From the NCBI RefSeq assembly GCF_002980525.1, contig NZ_PVBQ01000018.1, positions 21,382 through 85,381 on the forward strand: a DNA stretch of 64,000 nucleotides. The letters run 5' to 3'. The translations under genes and the position numbers were made by a program. The notes under the pieces are model-generated. The model ran no database searches. It saw only the letters and a list, made by a program, of their open reading frames with translations, and was not told the DNA's origin. The first letter of the stretch is position 1. Each line of letters opens with the position of its first letter. Below, in pieces: positions 51,540 through 61,192 of this stretch. This DNA comes from Sphingobacterium haloxyli (lineage in GTDB: Bacteria > Bacteroidota > Bacteroidia > Sphingobacteriales > Sphingobacteriaceae).

Positions 51540-54062
51540 ATGAAGGGCTCAAAAATTTATCTGGCATTTATACTATTTCCGCTCTACATGCTATTTGTTT
51601 CCTGGCTGGAGAAGTATCCCAAAAAGCCTGTAAAGTTTCAAAATATCACGTTGGAGACATCGTTGAAACCATTTAAGCAGAAAGATCGAGCATATATCGA
51701 GCAGGTAGCAGAACACATGTTTAGGCAATGGGCGAACTTATTGGTTCATACAGATACCGTTTCTGTTATGCTGTGGATATCCGATGGCTCAGAAATATTG
51801 GAATATACCGGAAAACTCGATCAATCGCTAGAGTGGGCGAAGTACATCGGAAATCCCAACACGAATCATGAAATAGGCGCTGGCCCGAAAGAACTTTCCC
51901 TACACGAGCGGGCGTATCTTTATATGGACAACCCGCCCGATTTTTCCTATGCAGGTCTGAAGTTGATTATCGAAATCTTGCGCGAAAAGGGCAGAAAATT
52001 AACGGGCAAGGAGATAAAAATAGGTGCGACCTTTGATCCGGGGCCTGAATTTGCTAAATCTGAATTTAAATATGTACGGCATCCTGAAATATTGGAAGGC
52101 AACGCCATGGGGCACAAATCATTTGTCAGTTGTTATGCGGTATTACATGCGGATGACGTCTCGTACGCGGCGTATCCCAACGGAATACCAGATCAAACAC
52201 CATTTGGAACCTTTTTTGGTAAACAAAGCCAGCATTTCCTACAAGATTTGAACTTTGATTTTCTTTGGTTAAGCAATGGGTTCGGATTTGGTGTAGAGCC
52301 TTGGTCTTCTACCGGAGCGGTTTTTACAGGAGAAGGCTTTTTAAAAGAAAAATTGGAAGATACGCGCCAAAAGATTATTAATTTTTGGACGCTATTCAGA
52401 AAGGAGTGCCCTGATTTCGAAATCCAGACCAGAGGCTCCAATCTTTCTACTGGCATCGATCTGGCACGGGATGGGGTGGATTTGAGGGCCATATACAAGT
52501 CGGGATTCGATATCCTGCCGCCGCCAAATTCTCCTTGGGCAGCCATTGATGGTGATTTTGGACTGGAGATGGTGGGGTATATGTCCCATATTGCCGATTT
52601 GCCGGACGATCGTTATGTCTATCGGTTTTATACCCACGATCCGTGGTGGCTGAATAGCCCTTGGTTGGATAGGTATGGGCGTTTTCCGCACGATATCTAC
52701 ATGCCGATGTCCGTAGCTCGGATTGACGAAAAAGGCCAAGTTGGCCTTCCTACTACCTTGAACTTTTTGACGATTGATGATTCGTTCGGAAACATTCCGG
52801 ATGTCGTTCCCAATGAAGTAATTCCCCATATTTTAAGAGGTCGGGAAGACTCACCCACCGCTGCCGGACCCTTGGTCTGGGTATATCCGTTTGACGAATA
52901 TCACGATTGGGCAAAAAAGCAGCAGGAGCTGTTACCGGAAATATACTATGGCGATTGGTTTATCAGGCAAGCGATCAACCACGGATTGCCTTTAAACACG
53001 ATCACATCGACGACCAATTTTGCGAAGTTGTTGAAATCGGATCCTGACTATTACCGAGAATCCATTATACTGACCATCGTTCCTGATGCAGGTTCCGAGC
53101 AGGAGCATGTGTTGACAACGTTTATTAAAAACGGCGGACAAGTTATGGTATATGGACCTGCGGATCGAGCCAGCGACGCTTTTAAAGACCTGTTGAACCT
53201 TAAAAATATGAGCGGATTAGAAGGCAATTTTCGCTTAACCAGCCATATCGAACTCGATAAGGTGCAGGACGATACCCCTACGAATATTAAACACAATCCG
53301 CTATTCTCAGGCGGTAGTATGCGCACCGCTATTGCCAATACGAAAGATCTCTATACGAAGCGTTTGGTACATGTTATGCAAGGAAATGAGAAGCGAGATC
53401 AAGTATGGTCGAGATCACTACCGGATTGGAAAGGCGGTAAAGTGGTGTATATCCGAGGAACAAATTCGAGTAGTTTCCAAGGAGGGATGCTTTTGCGGCC
53501 GGACAATCCAGAAGAATGGGCGATTAGTCCAAAACTGGCACGCCACGCCTTGAAAGAGTTTGATTATTTGTTTTCCTTTGAAAAAGATGATATTTCCATC
53601 AAGAGCCCCATGCTCAGTATTGCGCGCAGTCACAATGGCTTTTTCTTTTCGGGTTATGCTCCAAATACAACGGTAGTGCAAAAATTTAAATTTCCACAAG
53701 GAGCTCCCATATTACATGGGTATGATAGCAAAATAGAAAATGGTATGACCACCTATCAACTCCCGACCGCTTGGCACAATGAGGTTCGTGTTTTTGTAGA
53801 GCAAGAAGGCGGAATCGTATCATCCAAAGAGATGCATTCGGGCGAATTGGGAATCAGTAGGAGAATTCGGATAGCTGGATTGAAGAACGCGACACTTCGA
53901 ATCTATCCGGAAGAGAATATCACTGCCGAAAATTTTAGAGCGTACCTCAACGCAGGCTATCCGTGGAAGAGGGGACAGCAAACGTTTGAATTGGGGGACC
54001 CGAAATACGGGTACCATTTTGTAATCAAAGATGTGACGGGGCATGTCACCGTCGCGTGGTGA
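51540..54062 (+). CDS. Large exported protein of unknown family, candidate glycoside hydrolase (840 aa)
   Basis: Begins with one hydrophobic segment (about 5-20), a signal peptide or membrane anchor. Residues 35-450 alternate beta and alpha with conserved-looking polar clusters (ITLETSLKPFKQ, IGATFDPGPEF, FLWLSNGFGFGVEPWSS, TRGSNLSTGID, YRFYTHDPWWLNSPWLDRYG), as in a TIM barrel. Residues 450-600 include IILTIVPDAGSE and IKNGGQVMVYGPADRASDAF, reminiscent of the GATase-like domain that follows the barrel in GH42-type enzymes. The C-terminal 220 residues are beta-rich. I cannot assign a family. Position between an isomerase, an esterase and GH3 suggests a role in glycan cleavage. It starts 6 bases after the isomerase stop. 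Confidence 0.75.
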   Translation: MKGSKIYLAFILFPLYMLFVSWLEKYPKKPVKFQNITLETSLKPFKQKDRAYIEQVAEHMFRQWANLLVHTDTVSVMLWISDGSEILEYTGKLDQSLEWAKYIGNPNTNHEIGAGPKELSLHERAYLYMDNPPDFSYAGLKLIIEILREKGRKLTGKEIKIGATFDPGPEFAKSEFKYVRHPEILEGNAMGHKSFVSCYAVLHADDVSYAAYPNGIPDQTPFGTFFGKQSQHFLQDLNFDFLWLSNGFGFGVEPWSSTGAVFTGEGFLKEKLEDTRQKIINFWTLFRKECPDFEIQTRGSNLSTGIDLARDGVDLRAIYKSGFDILPPPNSPWAAIDGDFGLEMVGYMSHIADLPDDRYVYRFYTHDPWWLNSPWLDRYGRFPHDIYMPMSVARIDEKGQVGLPTTLNFLTIDDSFGNIPDVVPNEVIPHILRGREDSPTAAGPLVWVYPFDEYHDWAKKQQELLPEIYYGDWFIRQAINHGLPLNTITSTTNFAKLLKSDPDYYRESIILTIVPDAGSEQEHVLTTFIKNGGQVMVYGPADRASDAFKDLLNLKNMSGLEGNFRLTSHIELDKVQDDTPTNIKHNPLFSGGSMRTAIANTKDLYTKRLVHVMQGNEKRDQVWSRSLPDWKGGKVVYIRGTNSSSFQGGMLLRPDNPEEWAISPKLARHALKEFDYLFSFEKDDISIKSPMLSIARSHNGFFFSGYAPNTTVVQKFKFPQGAPILHGYDSKIENGMTTYQLPTAWHNEVRVFVEQEGGIVSSKEMHSGELGISRRIRIAGLKNATLRIYPEENITAENFRAYLNAGYPWKRGQQTFELGDPKYGYHFVIKDVTGHVTVAW

Positions 54063-54077
54063 TTAAATGAATACACA

Positions 54078-54791
54078 ATGCTGAAGAAAGTATTTTTTTA
54101 TACATTTTGTTTCTTTATGTGCTTGGCTATCAATGCCAATGCACAAAAAGGCGCTATAGATAATCTCGCAGCACTGAAACAGGAGCTGACGAAGGTCTTT
54201 CCGCATAACCGAACGATAAATCTTGTTTTCCATGGACATTCCGTTCCATCTGGTTATTGGTCGAATCAGGAAGTGCATACGTTAGATTCTTATCCTTATA
54301 TCCTACTTAGTCTGCTAAAGAAAGAATACCCAAAAGCGGTGATTAACATCATTACCACATCGATTGGTGGAGAACATGCTGAAAAAGGTGCTGCCAGGTT
54401 CACATCCGATGTATTGCCTCATCGGCCGGATGTGATATTTATTGACTACGCGCTGAATGATTTAGGATTGGGTTTGGAACGGGCGCATGTGGCCTGGGAA
54501 AAAATGATTAGGGAGGCAAAAGCACAAGACAAATCGGTTGTGCTACTCACACCGTCGCCCGATCAGCGGCAAGATATGGGAAATACGGGAAATCTGCTGA
54601 GCAAGCATGCCCAGCAAGTTAGAAAGTTAGCGGTAAAATATGGATTGCCCGTTGCTGATTCTTACACGGCGTTTGAATCCGTATTTAAAGACAAGGGAAC
54701 GATAGCACCGCTCATGTCGCACGTTAACCATCCTAATCGCTTAGGGCATGAGTTGATCGCAAATGAAATTTTTAAGCTTTTAAAAAGATAA
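54078..54791 (+). CDS. Secreted SGNH/GDSL hydrolase (237 aa)
   Basis: Signal peptide (1-23, ANAQ) and a single SGNH domain. Block I is HGHSVPSG (serine near 55), block II TSIGGEHA, block III YALNDLG and block V SHVNHPNRLGH (catalytic His). The aspartate normally three residues before this His (DxxH) is replaced: the positions before it read S-H-V-N. The family includes acetylesterases of plant and microbial polysaccharides; a dyad mechanism is possible. It lies 15 bases after the 840-residue protein and 34 before GH3, clearly in one operon. Confidence 0.88.
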   Translation: MLKKVFFYTFCFFMCLAINANAQKGAIDNLAALKQELTKVFPHNRTINLVFHGHSVPSGYWSNQEVHTLDSYPYILLSLLKKEYPKAVINIITTSIGGEHAEKGAARFTSDVLPHRPDVIFIDYALNDLGLGLERAHVAWEKMIREAKAQDKSVVLLTPSPDQRQDMGNTGNLLSKHAQQVRKLAVKYGLPVADSYTAFESVFKDKGTIAPLMSHVNHPNRLGHELIANEIFKLLKR

Positions 54792-54825
54792 GATACCGAC
54801 GAAGTACTTAGAAGAAAACTAAATT

Positions 54826-57159
54826 ATGCAAAAGAATAATCAAAATATAGGATTTTATTTCATCGCCATCATGTTTGGGCTAATCGGTATTATGCAAGAG
54901 GCTTTGCCCCAACAAAAGTACCCGCAATTTGGTATAGACCCTTTAAAAGAGGTTATCGCGGCGATGACGATAGACGAGAAGGCTTTGATGGTGACGGGAG
55001 CAAAACGTCGGGAAGTCTATCCAACCGCCTTGCCGGGCAAAAAACAGAAAAATATTGTAGCAGTAGGTGGATATACCTATCCTTTTCTGCGTTTAGGGAT
55101 ACCACCCATTTATCTGTCTGATGGGCCGGCGGGTGTACGTATTGCGCCAAGACGTTCAGGTGACAGCCAAACGTATTACGCTACGGCTTTTCCAGTTGCC
55201 ACATTGGTGGCTTCAGGATGGGACACCTCGCTGTCTAGGGAAATAGGGGAAGCCATGGGACACGAAGCGCTTGAATATGGCGTGGATATCTTACTGGCCC
55301 CTGCCATGAATATTCATCGGGATCCGTTAGGCGGGAGGAGTTTTGAATATTATTCCGAAGATCCTTTATTGACAGGTAAAATGGCGTCAGCATATGTGCA
55401 AGGAATACAATCCCAAGGCGTAGGAGCCTCTATAAAACATTTTGCAGCCAATAATCAGGAAACGAGCAGACGGTATATCAACACCATCGTATCCGAGCGC
55501 GCATTGCGGGAGATATATTTAGAAGGGTTTCGTATCGTGGTACAAGAAGCAAAACCTTGGACAGTCATGTCCTCTTACAATAAAATAAATGGTGTATATA
55601 CGCCGCAAAGTAGAGAATTGCTCGTCGATATCCTGAGAAAAGAATGGGGATTCAATGGTTTTGTGCTAACGGACTGGTATGGGGGAGACGATCCGGTTGA
55701 ACAGATGAAAGCGCATAATGATTTGCTGATGCCGGGGTTACAAGTATGGACGGATACGATTGCAGATGCATTGCGCAACGGAAATCTTAGTATGGACGTA
55801 ATCGACCAAAATATAGAAAATATACTCAACGTAGCATTAAAAACAGGTACGGTAAAAGATTATCCCTATACGGAGAAGCCCGATTTTGAAAAGAGTAAGG
55901 AAGTCGCACGACGGGTAGCGCGGGAGAGTATGGTTTTGTTGAAAAATGAACAGCATACGTTGCCTATCCAAGCCGGATCTACATCAATAGGCTTGTTTGG
56001 CAATTATAGCTACAAAAATCTGCCCGGTGGAACAGGGAGCGGAGCGGTCAATTATGAGCATGCCGTGTCTGTCGCGGAAGGATTGAAGGAGGCCGGATTT
56101 AAACTAGATCCGGTTTTAGAAAAAAAATATACGAGCCATCTGGAAAAAGGAAAGCCCTTGCGGGATAAGGCAGATAGCCTCATAACGGCCATGCCCCCAA
56201 GGGATAGCATTTTAAGTGAATTAGCGTGGGATAATCATGAAATTGAAAGAAGCGCCAAGGAAACCGATATGGCCATTATCACGATTATGCGCATCTTTGG
56301 TGAGGGTGGTGACCGTCATGTCGATCATTTTAATTTAACAACCGAGGAGCTGTCATTAATCGATCGTGTATCGGATGCATACCATGCTCAACGTAAAAAA
56401 GTAGTTGTTCTACTGAACGTTGGTGGTGTTGTGGAAACGGCATCTTGGAAGGATAAAGTAGATGGTATATTGTTGACCTGGCAATCTGGCCAAGAGGGTG
56501 GGCACGCTGTTGCGGATTTAATCAGTGGTAAATTTACCCCCTCGGGAAAACTCCCCACTACATTTCCCGTACGCTATGCCGATGCTCCGTCTGCCAAAAA
56601 CTTCCCTGGTACCCCTATCGGGAATCCAACAGAAGTTGTTTATGAAGAGGATATCTATATAGGTTACCGATATTATGATACATTTCGTGTTCCAACATCG
56701 TTTCCCTTTGGTTTTGGACTTTCATATACGTCCTTTACCTATACTAATTTCAAAATTGAAAAAGGAAAAGGGGGAAGTGCGACACTGCTGGTTACGGTGG
56801 AGAATACAGGTCGATATCCGGGAAAAGAGGTCGTCCAGGTATATGCAACGGCACCTTCAGGTAAATTGGAACATCCCGAAAAGGAACTGAAAGCTTTTGC
56901 GAAAACGAGATTGTTGCAACCCGGTGAGCGCGAAACGCTTCGTTTTGAGATTACCCCTCGTATGCTTTCTTCGTTTGATACGGGCGCTTCTGCTTGGGTG
57001 GCAGAAAAGGGTGTTTATGATTTGATGATAGCGGTGTCCTCCGATACTATAGTAGCAAATGGCAAATTCCGCTTAGCGAAATCGCAGATAACGGAAAAAG
57101 TAAGTAAATCGTTGATTCCGCAGGTACCGATAAATATATTGCGGCCCGTTAAACCGTAA
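54826..57159 (+). CDS. GH3-family beta-glycosidase
   Basis: 777 residues with a signal peptide (1-28). The (beta/alpha)8 barrel spans about 35-350: YLSDGPAGVRIA, PAMNIHRDPLGGRSFEYYSEDP, GASIKHFAANNQE and GFVLTDWYGG with the nucleophile Asp near 283. The alpha/beta sandwich (about 370-590) carries ARESMVLLKNE and IFGEGGDRHVDH, and the C-terminal FnIII domain starts near YRYYDTFRVPTSFPFGFGLS. GH3 enzymes remove beta-linked sugars from the non-reducing end; substrate is not predicted. It would act in the periplasm on oligosaccharides imported by the SusC/SusD pairs. Confidence 0.95.
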   Translation: MQKNNQNIGFYFIAIMFGLIGIMQEALPQQKYPQFGIDPLKEVIAAMTIDEKALMVTGAKRREVYPTALPGKKQKNIVAVGGYTYPFLRLGIPPIYLSDGPAGVRIAPRRSGDSQTYYATAFPVATLVASGWDTSLSREIGEAMGHEALEYGVDILLAPAMNIHRDPLGGRSFEYYSEDPLLTGKMASAYVQGIQSQGVGASIKHFAANNQETSRRYINTIVSERALREIYLEGFRIVVQEAKPWTVMSSYNKINGVYTPQSRELLVDILRKEWGFNGFVLTDWYGGDDPVEQMKAHNDLLMPGLQVWTDTIADALRNGNLSMDVIDQNIENILNVALKTGTVKDYPYTEKPDFEKSKEVARRVARESMVLLKNEQHTLPIQAGSTSIGLFGNYSYKNLPGGTGSGAVNYEHAVSVAEGLKEAGFKLDPVLEKKYTSHLEKGKPLRDKADSLITAMPPRDSILSELAWDNHEIERSAKETDMAIITIMRIFGEGGDRHVDHFNLTTEELSLIDRVSDAYHAQRKKVVVLLNVGGVVETASWKDKVDGILLTWQSGQEGGHAVADLISGKFTPSGKLPTTFPVRYADAPSAKNFPGTPIGNPTEVVYEEDIYIGYRYYDTFRVPTSFPFGFGLSYTSFTYTNFKIEKGKGGSATLLVTVENTGRYPGKEVVQVYATAPSGKLEHPEKELKAFAKTRLLQPGERETLRFEITPRMLSSFDTGASAWVAEKGVYDLMIAVSSDTIVANGKFRLAKSQITEKVSKSLIPQVPINILRPVKP

Positions 57160-57191
57160 TCATAAGTATAATAAAGAGGATCAAAAAGAGA

Positions 57192-58619
57192 ATGGCAATA
57201 ATTAAACCGGTTTGGATCACTATATGTATGCTGATCGTTGTCCACGTGCAGGTGGGTAGTGCCCAACAGCTCGTTGTCGCACCATCGAAAAACTATGTAC
57301 AAACGCCAGAAGGAAAACCATTTATATGGATTGGCGACACAGCATGGGAATTATTTCATAAATTAAATAGAGAAGAGGTAGATCATTATTTAACGGTGCG
57401 GATGAAACAAGGATTCACCGTTATCTATACGGTAATATTAGCGGAACATGAAGGATTGACGCTACCTAATGCCTATGGTGAAGTTCCATTGTACAGACAG
57501 GATCCGGCTAAGCCTAACCTTCGATACTTTGAACATGTGGATTATGTCATCAACAAGGTACAAAGTTTGGGACTTCGTTTAGCGATATTACCTACCTGGG
57601 GGAATAATGTTCAAAATGCAAGAGATGGTAAGCGTTCTTATATCTTCACGCCTAAAAATGCCTATCAATACGGTAACTTTCTTGGTGACCGCTATAAAGA
57701 TAAACCCATTATCTGGGTACTCGGAGGAGACCGTAATGTGGATAATGATCAAGCAAGGCTTATTTGGGATAAGCTAGCGGAAGGAGTCCGGGCAGGCAGT
57801 GATGTCAAGCAATTGATAAGTTATCATCCTGCTGGAGAAAGCAGTTCTGCTTATTGGTTTCATAAATCTACTTGGCTGGATTTTAATATGTACCAAACGG
57901 GCCATGCCCGCCGATCGATACCCGGCTATCAATATGCAGAGGCACACCGTCTGTTAGATCCGCAAAAGCCGTTTCTAGACGCGGAACCGGCCTACGAAGA
58001 TATTCCTATAAAGTTCTGGGAATACTTATCAAAAAGATCACCAGAGGAACTTATCGGATCGGTATTCGATACGTCGGGAATAATCATAAACAGGGATTAT
58101 TTCGAGGCAGGATTTTTTACTGATAAAGACGTGCGCCAACAGGCATATTGGGGGCTTTTGTCGGGGGCAATGGGATTTAGCTACGGGAATAACGCCGTAT
58201 GGCAATTTGTAGGCACAGGGAAGAAATGGGTGATTCCTAGTTTGTATACCTGGCAGGAAGCAATCACAAGGCCGGGCGCCGAACAAATAAAGCATCTTCG
58301 GTTTTTTATGGAACGTTGGGGTTTTTCAACCCGGATTCCGGATCAATCATTAATTTATGGTATTAACCGGCACGGGACATCACACATCAGGGCAGCGACG
58401 AATGCGGATAAGTCCTGTGTATGTGTCTACACGCCAGTTAATCAAGCGATTGTGTTGAATTTGTCCTTATCTGCCGACACCGTTTATAAAGTCAGTTGGT
58501 TTGACCCTCGTCATGGTGAGATACAACATGAAGAAAAAGTAGTATCAAACGGGCCTGTGGAATTCAATCCGCCAGCTGCGATGGATGATTGTCTTCTAAT
58601 TTTGGAATTAAAGAAGTAG
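57192..58619 (+). CDS. DUF4038/apiosidase-like (GH140-related) protein
   Basis: 475 residues with a signal peptide (1-24, GSAQQ). A TIM-barrel of the DUF4038 type: FIWIGDTAWELFHKLNREEVDHYL near 40-63, RYFEHVDYVINKVQSLGLRLAILPTWG, IIWVLGGDRN (catalytic-site Asp of this group) and QKPFLDAEPAYEDIP (Glu). The last 80 residues match the companion beta domain (FSTRIPDQSLI, VSWFDPRHGEIQ). A characterised relative, GH140, removes apiose from rhamnogalacturonan II; whether this one does so cannot be told. It lies 32 bases after GH3 in the same operon. Confidence 0.88.
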   Translation: MAIIKPVWITICMLIVVHVQVGSAQQLVVAPSKNYVQTPEGKPFIWIGDTAWELFHKLNREEVDHYLTVRMKQGFTVIYTVILAEHEGLTLPNAYGEVPLYRQDPAKPNLRYFEHVDYVINKVQSLGLRLAILPTWGNNVQNARDGKRSYIFTPKNAYQYGNFLGDRYKDKPIIWVLGGDRNVDNDQARLIWDKLAEGVRAGSDVKQLISYHPAGESSSAYWFHKSTWLDFNMYQTGHARRSIPGYQYAEAHRLLDPQKPFLDAEPAYEDIPIKFWEYLSKRSPEELIGSVFDTSGIIINRDYFEAGFFTDKDVRQQAYWGLLSGAMGFSYGNNAVWQFVGTGKKWVIPSLYTWQEAITRPGAEQIKHLRFFMERWGFSTRIPDQSLIYGINRHGTSHIRAATNADKSCVCVYTPVNQAIVLNLSLSADTVYKVSWFDPRHGEIQHEEKVVSNGPVEFNPPAAMDDCLLILELKK

Positions 58620-58640
58620 CGTTTTTCAAAGAATCAACAT

Positions 58641-59156
58641 ATGCAACGTAGAACAGCTCTAAAGCAATTATTTTTCATAGCAGGCGGAATAGTACTGTTT
58701 CCATCATGTTGGGGAAGGGCGAATAAAGCTTCTATCGCCCTACGTAAACTGCATATTAATGCGGAGCAAGAAAATCTCCTGGCCGAAATAGTGGAATCCA
58801 TTATACCCGAAACCGATAGTCCGGGAGGAAGAACACTTCATCTACACCTTTTTGTACTAAAAATGATTGACGATTGCCATAGCGAAGAAGACCAGCAGGT
58901 TTTTGTTCAAGGACTGAAGGATTGGGATCAGGAGATGAACGATACTGTCGGAAAGTCTTTTTTGCTTGCTAGCTCGGATCAACGACAATCTTACCTGATG
59001 GATATCGAAAAAGATAAGGCACATCCATTGTCTGGCTTTTTTATGATGACAAAAAGAAGAGCTATACAGGGATATTTGAATTCGGCGTATGTAATGAAAA
59101 ATAAGCTGATATACGAACTAGTTCCCGGACGCTATAACGGATATGCAAAAGTTTGA
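58641..59156 (+). CDS. Gluconate 2-dehydrogenase subunit 3-family protein
   Basis: 171 residues. The N-terminus MQRRTALKQLFFIAGGIVLFPSC has twin arginines followed by a hydrophobic stretch and a lipobox-like FPSC, so it may be a Tat-exported lipoprotein. The rest fits the small subunit of membrane-bound FAD sugar dehydrogenases: LLAEIVESIIPETDSPG near 48-64, and GFFMMTKRRAIQGYLNS near the C-terminus. Such subunits escort the FAD subunit across the inner membrane; the FAD partner (GMC) is encoded 27 bases downstream. Confidence 0.88.
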   Translation: MQRRTALKQLFFIAGGIVLFPSCWGRANKASIALRKLHINAEQENLLAEIVESIIPETDSPGGRTLHLHLFVLKMIDDCHSEEDQQVFVQGLKDWDQEMNDTVGKSFLLASSDQRQSYLMDIEKDKAHPLSGFFMMTKRRAIQGYLNSAYVMKNKLIYELVPGRYNGYAKV

Positions 59157-59183
59157 ATAAATATAAAGGACGTAATTTAAGGA

Positions 59184-60899
59184 ATGGCAAATATCAACAT
59201 AGATAGCATAAAGGAACGGACTTTTGATGCTATTGTGATCGGATCGGGAATTAGCGGCGGATGGGCGGCCAAGGAGTTCTGTGAAAAGGGGTTACGGACA
59301 CTGGTTTTAGAACGAGGACGGGATGTAAAGCATGTAAAGGACTACCCGACAACCAACATGTATCCTTATGAGTTTGAGCATCGGTTAGAAATGCCCTATG
59401 AAGATAAGCAAAAGAATCCGATTGCCAATCGCTGTTATGCTTATCGAGAAGATTCCGCACACTTTTTTGTCAAGGATGATGAGCACCCCTATATTCAAGA
59501 GAAGGAATTCGACTGGATACGGGGATATCAGGTAGGAGGAAAGTCACTGTTATGGGCTAGGCAAGTGCAACGGTGGAGCGATTTTGATTTTGAAGGCCCG
59601 GCCAGAGATGGGTTTGCTGTGGATTGGCCGATACGCTATCGTGATCTCGCCCCATGGTATGATCATGTAGAACGCTTCATTGGTGTCGCAGGCAATCGGG
59701 ATGGTGTGGCTGAGCTTCCTGACGGGGACTTTTTGCCCGCTTATCCGTTAAACGCAGTAGAGAATCATTTTAAACGTGTCGTAGCATCGAAATACGATAA
59801 CCGTCATGTAATAAGTGCGAGATGTGCCCATCTATCTCAACCGGCACCCATCCATTTAGAACAGGGACGTGTCCAGTGTCAAAATCGTGTTCTTTGTCAG
59901 CGAGGTTGCCCCTTTGGCGGATATTTTAGTAGCAACGCGTCTACGTTGCCCTGGGCAGAGAAAACGGGTAATATGACGCTTCGGCCGTTTTCTGTCGTGG
60001 AATCCATTATATATGATGAGCAAAAGGGCAAGGCGGTAGGGGTGCGGGTAATTGACACCAACACCAAGGAAGCAATCGATTTTTATAGCCGGGTGATTTT
60101 CGTCAATGCCTCCGCCTTGAACAGCAACCTGATTCTTCTTAACTCGATTTCAAACCGTTTTGCTAATGGATTGGGAAACGATAATGGATTGCTTGGTAAG
60201 TATATCGCATTCCACAGTTATACGGCGGTCATAACCGGCGAATACGATGGTGAGTTGGCATACCGTACCGATGGGAGAAATCCAGCCGGAGGGGGATACA
60301 TACCCCGATTCCGCAATGTTTACAGACAGGAAACCGATTTCTTACGGGGCTGGGCAGCGACATTTAATGCCAGCAGGAACCCGTCTACGGATACTTCCGG
60401 TGTCGGCGTGTCGCTGAAAAATCGATTACTGCATTCAAAACTGGGAAATTGGCGGGTAGGTTCGCATATGATGGCTGAAACTATTCCTAAAGAAAGCAAC
60501 AAAGTTTGGCTCGATACGGCAAAAAAGGATCAGTGGGGCGTCCCATTGCTGCATATCGATGTAGCATATGACGACAATGACTGGAAAATACGAGCAGACT
60601 ATTTTGAGCAGATGACAGCGATGTTTGAGGCTGCCGGATTCCAGAACGTTAAAACGAGAAACGACGATCGCCGCCCCGGAAATGATATCCACGAGATGGG
60701 GGGAGCGCGTATGGGGCACGACCCCAAAACCTCATTGCTCAATAAATGGAACCAACTGCACAGCTGTGAAAATGTCTTTGTAACTGACGGTGCTTGTATG
60801 ACATCCACTGCTACACAGAATCCCTCGTTGACCTACATGGCACTGACAGCTAGAGCTGTTGATTATGCGTTTACGTTAATGAAAAAAGGTGTTCTATAA
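59184..60899 (+). CDS. GMC-family FAD sugar dehydrogenase (large subunit)
   Basis: 571 residues without its own signal peptide, consistent with piggyback export through the subunit 3 partner. FAD-binding: AIVIGSGISGGWAAKEF near 16-32 and the LVLERG end of beta 2. A cysteine cluster CQNRVLCQRGC (about 232-242) sits where related FAD glucose dehydrogenases hold an iron-sulfur centre, though the spacing is one residue different. The C-terminal catalytic pair is present: MGGARMGHDP (His near 511) and TQNPSLTYMALTARA (Asn near 546). It likely oxidises a sugar hydroxyl in the periplasm. Last gene of the GntR-controlled unit. Confidence 0.9.
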   Translation: MANINIDSIKERTFDAIVIGSGISGGWAAKEFCEKGLRTLVLERGRDVKHVKDYPTTNMYPYEFEHRLEMPYEDKQKNPIANRCYAYREDSAHFFVKDDEHPYIQEKEFDWIRGYQVGGKSLLWARQVQRWSDFDFEGPARDGFAVDWPIRYRDLAPWYDHVERFIGVAGNRDGVAELPDGDFLPAYPLNAVENHFKRVVASKYDNRHVISARCAHLSQPAPIHLEQGRVQCQNRVLCQRGCPFGGYFSSNASTLPWAEKTGNMTLRPFSVVESIIYDEQKGKAVGVRVIDTNTKEAIDFYSRVIFVNASALNSNLILLNSISNRFANGLGNDNGLLGKYIAFHSYTAVITGEYDGELAYRTDGRNPAGGGYIPRFRNVYRQETDFLRGWAATFNASRNPSTDTSGVGVSLKNRLLHSKLGNWRVGSHMMAETIPKESNKVWLDTAKKDQWGVPLLHIDVAYDDNDWKIRADYFEQMTAMFEAAGFQNVKTRNDDRRPGNDIHEMGGARMGHDPKTSLLNKWNQLHSCENVFVTDGACMTSTATQNPSLTYMALTARAVDYAFTLMKKGVL

Positions 60900-60907
60900 T
60901 TAAATGA

Positions 60908-60932
60908 GTCGGATTGTCATAACGAATCCGGC
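60908..60932 (+). terminator. Stem-loop after the GMC gene
   Basis: AGTCGGATT (with one wobble) pairs with AATCCGGCT around a 9-nt loop, 9 bases after the stop. There is no T-run, so it may be a Rho-dependent or 3'-end structure. Confidence 0.4.
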
Positions 60933-61045
60933 TATATAGGGAGCGCGTGTTTAAACCGTAATTGTTCTGACTGAAATAGACGCGAAATTATATAATTGGT
61001 AACTAAAGGGTTGTTATCCCATCATAAAAAATATCGAAAAATAAT

Positions 61046-61075
61046 TTTGCAAATCAGATTTTACCCCTATATTTG
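61046..61075 (+). promoter_or_regulatory. Promoter of the tRNA-Val(TAC) pair
   Basis: TTTG (61046-61049), 18 nt, TATATTTG (61068-61075), a full consensus match, 23 bases before the first tRNA. Confidence 0.75.
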
Positions 61076-61098
61076 CACACGCTATAAGCAACAGGCTT

Positions 61099-61173
61099 GG
61101 AGAATTAGCTCAGCTGGTTCAGAGCACCTGCCTTACAAGCAGGGGGTCACTGGTTCGAACCCAGTATTCTCCA
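61099..61173 (+). tRNA. tRNA-Val (anticodon TAC), copy 1
   Basis: 75-nt cloverleaf: acceptor GGAGAAT/ATTCTCC, D-stem GCTC/GAGC, anticodon stem CCTGC/GCAGG with loop CTTACAA (TAC, Val), T-stem ACTGG/CCAGT with TTCGAAC. CCA not encoded. Position 33 is the usual U. Confidence 0.95.
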
Positions 61174-61192
61174 CATAACATATGAGAACCTC

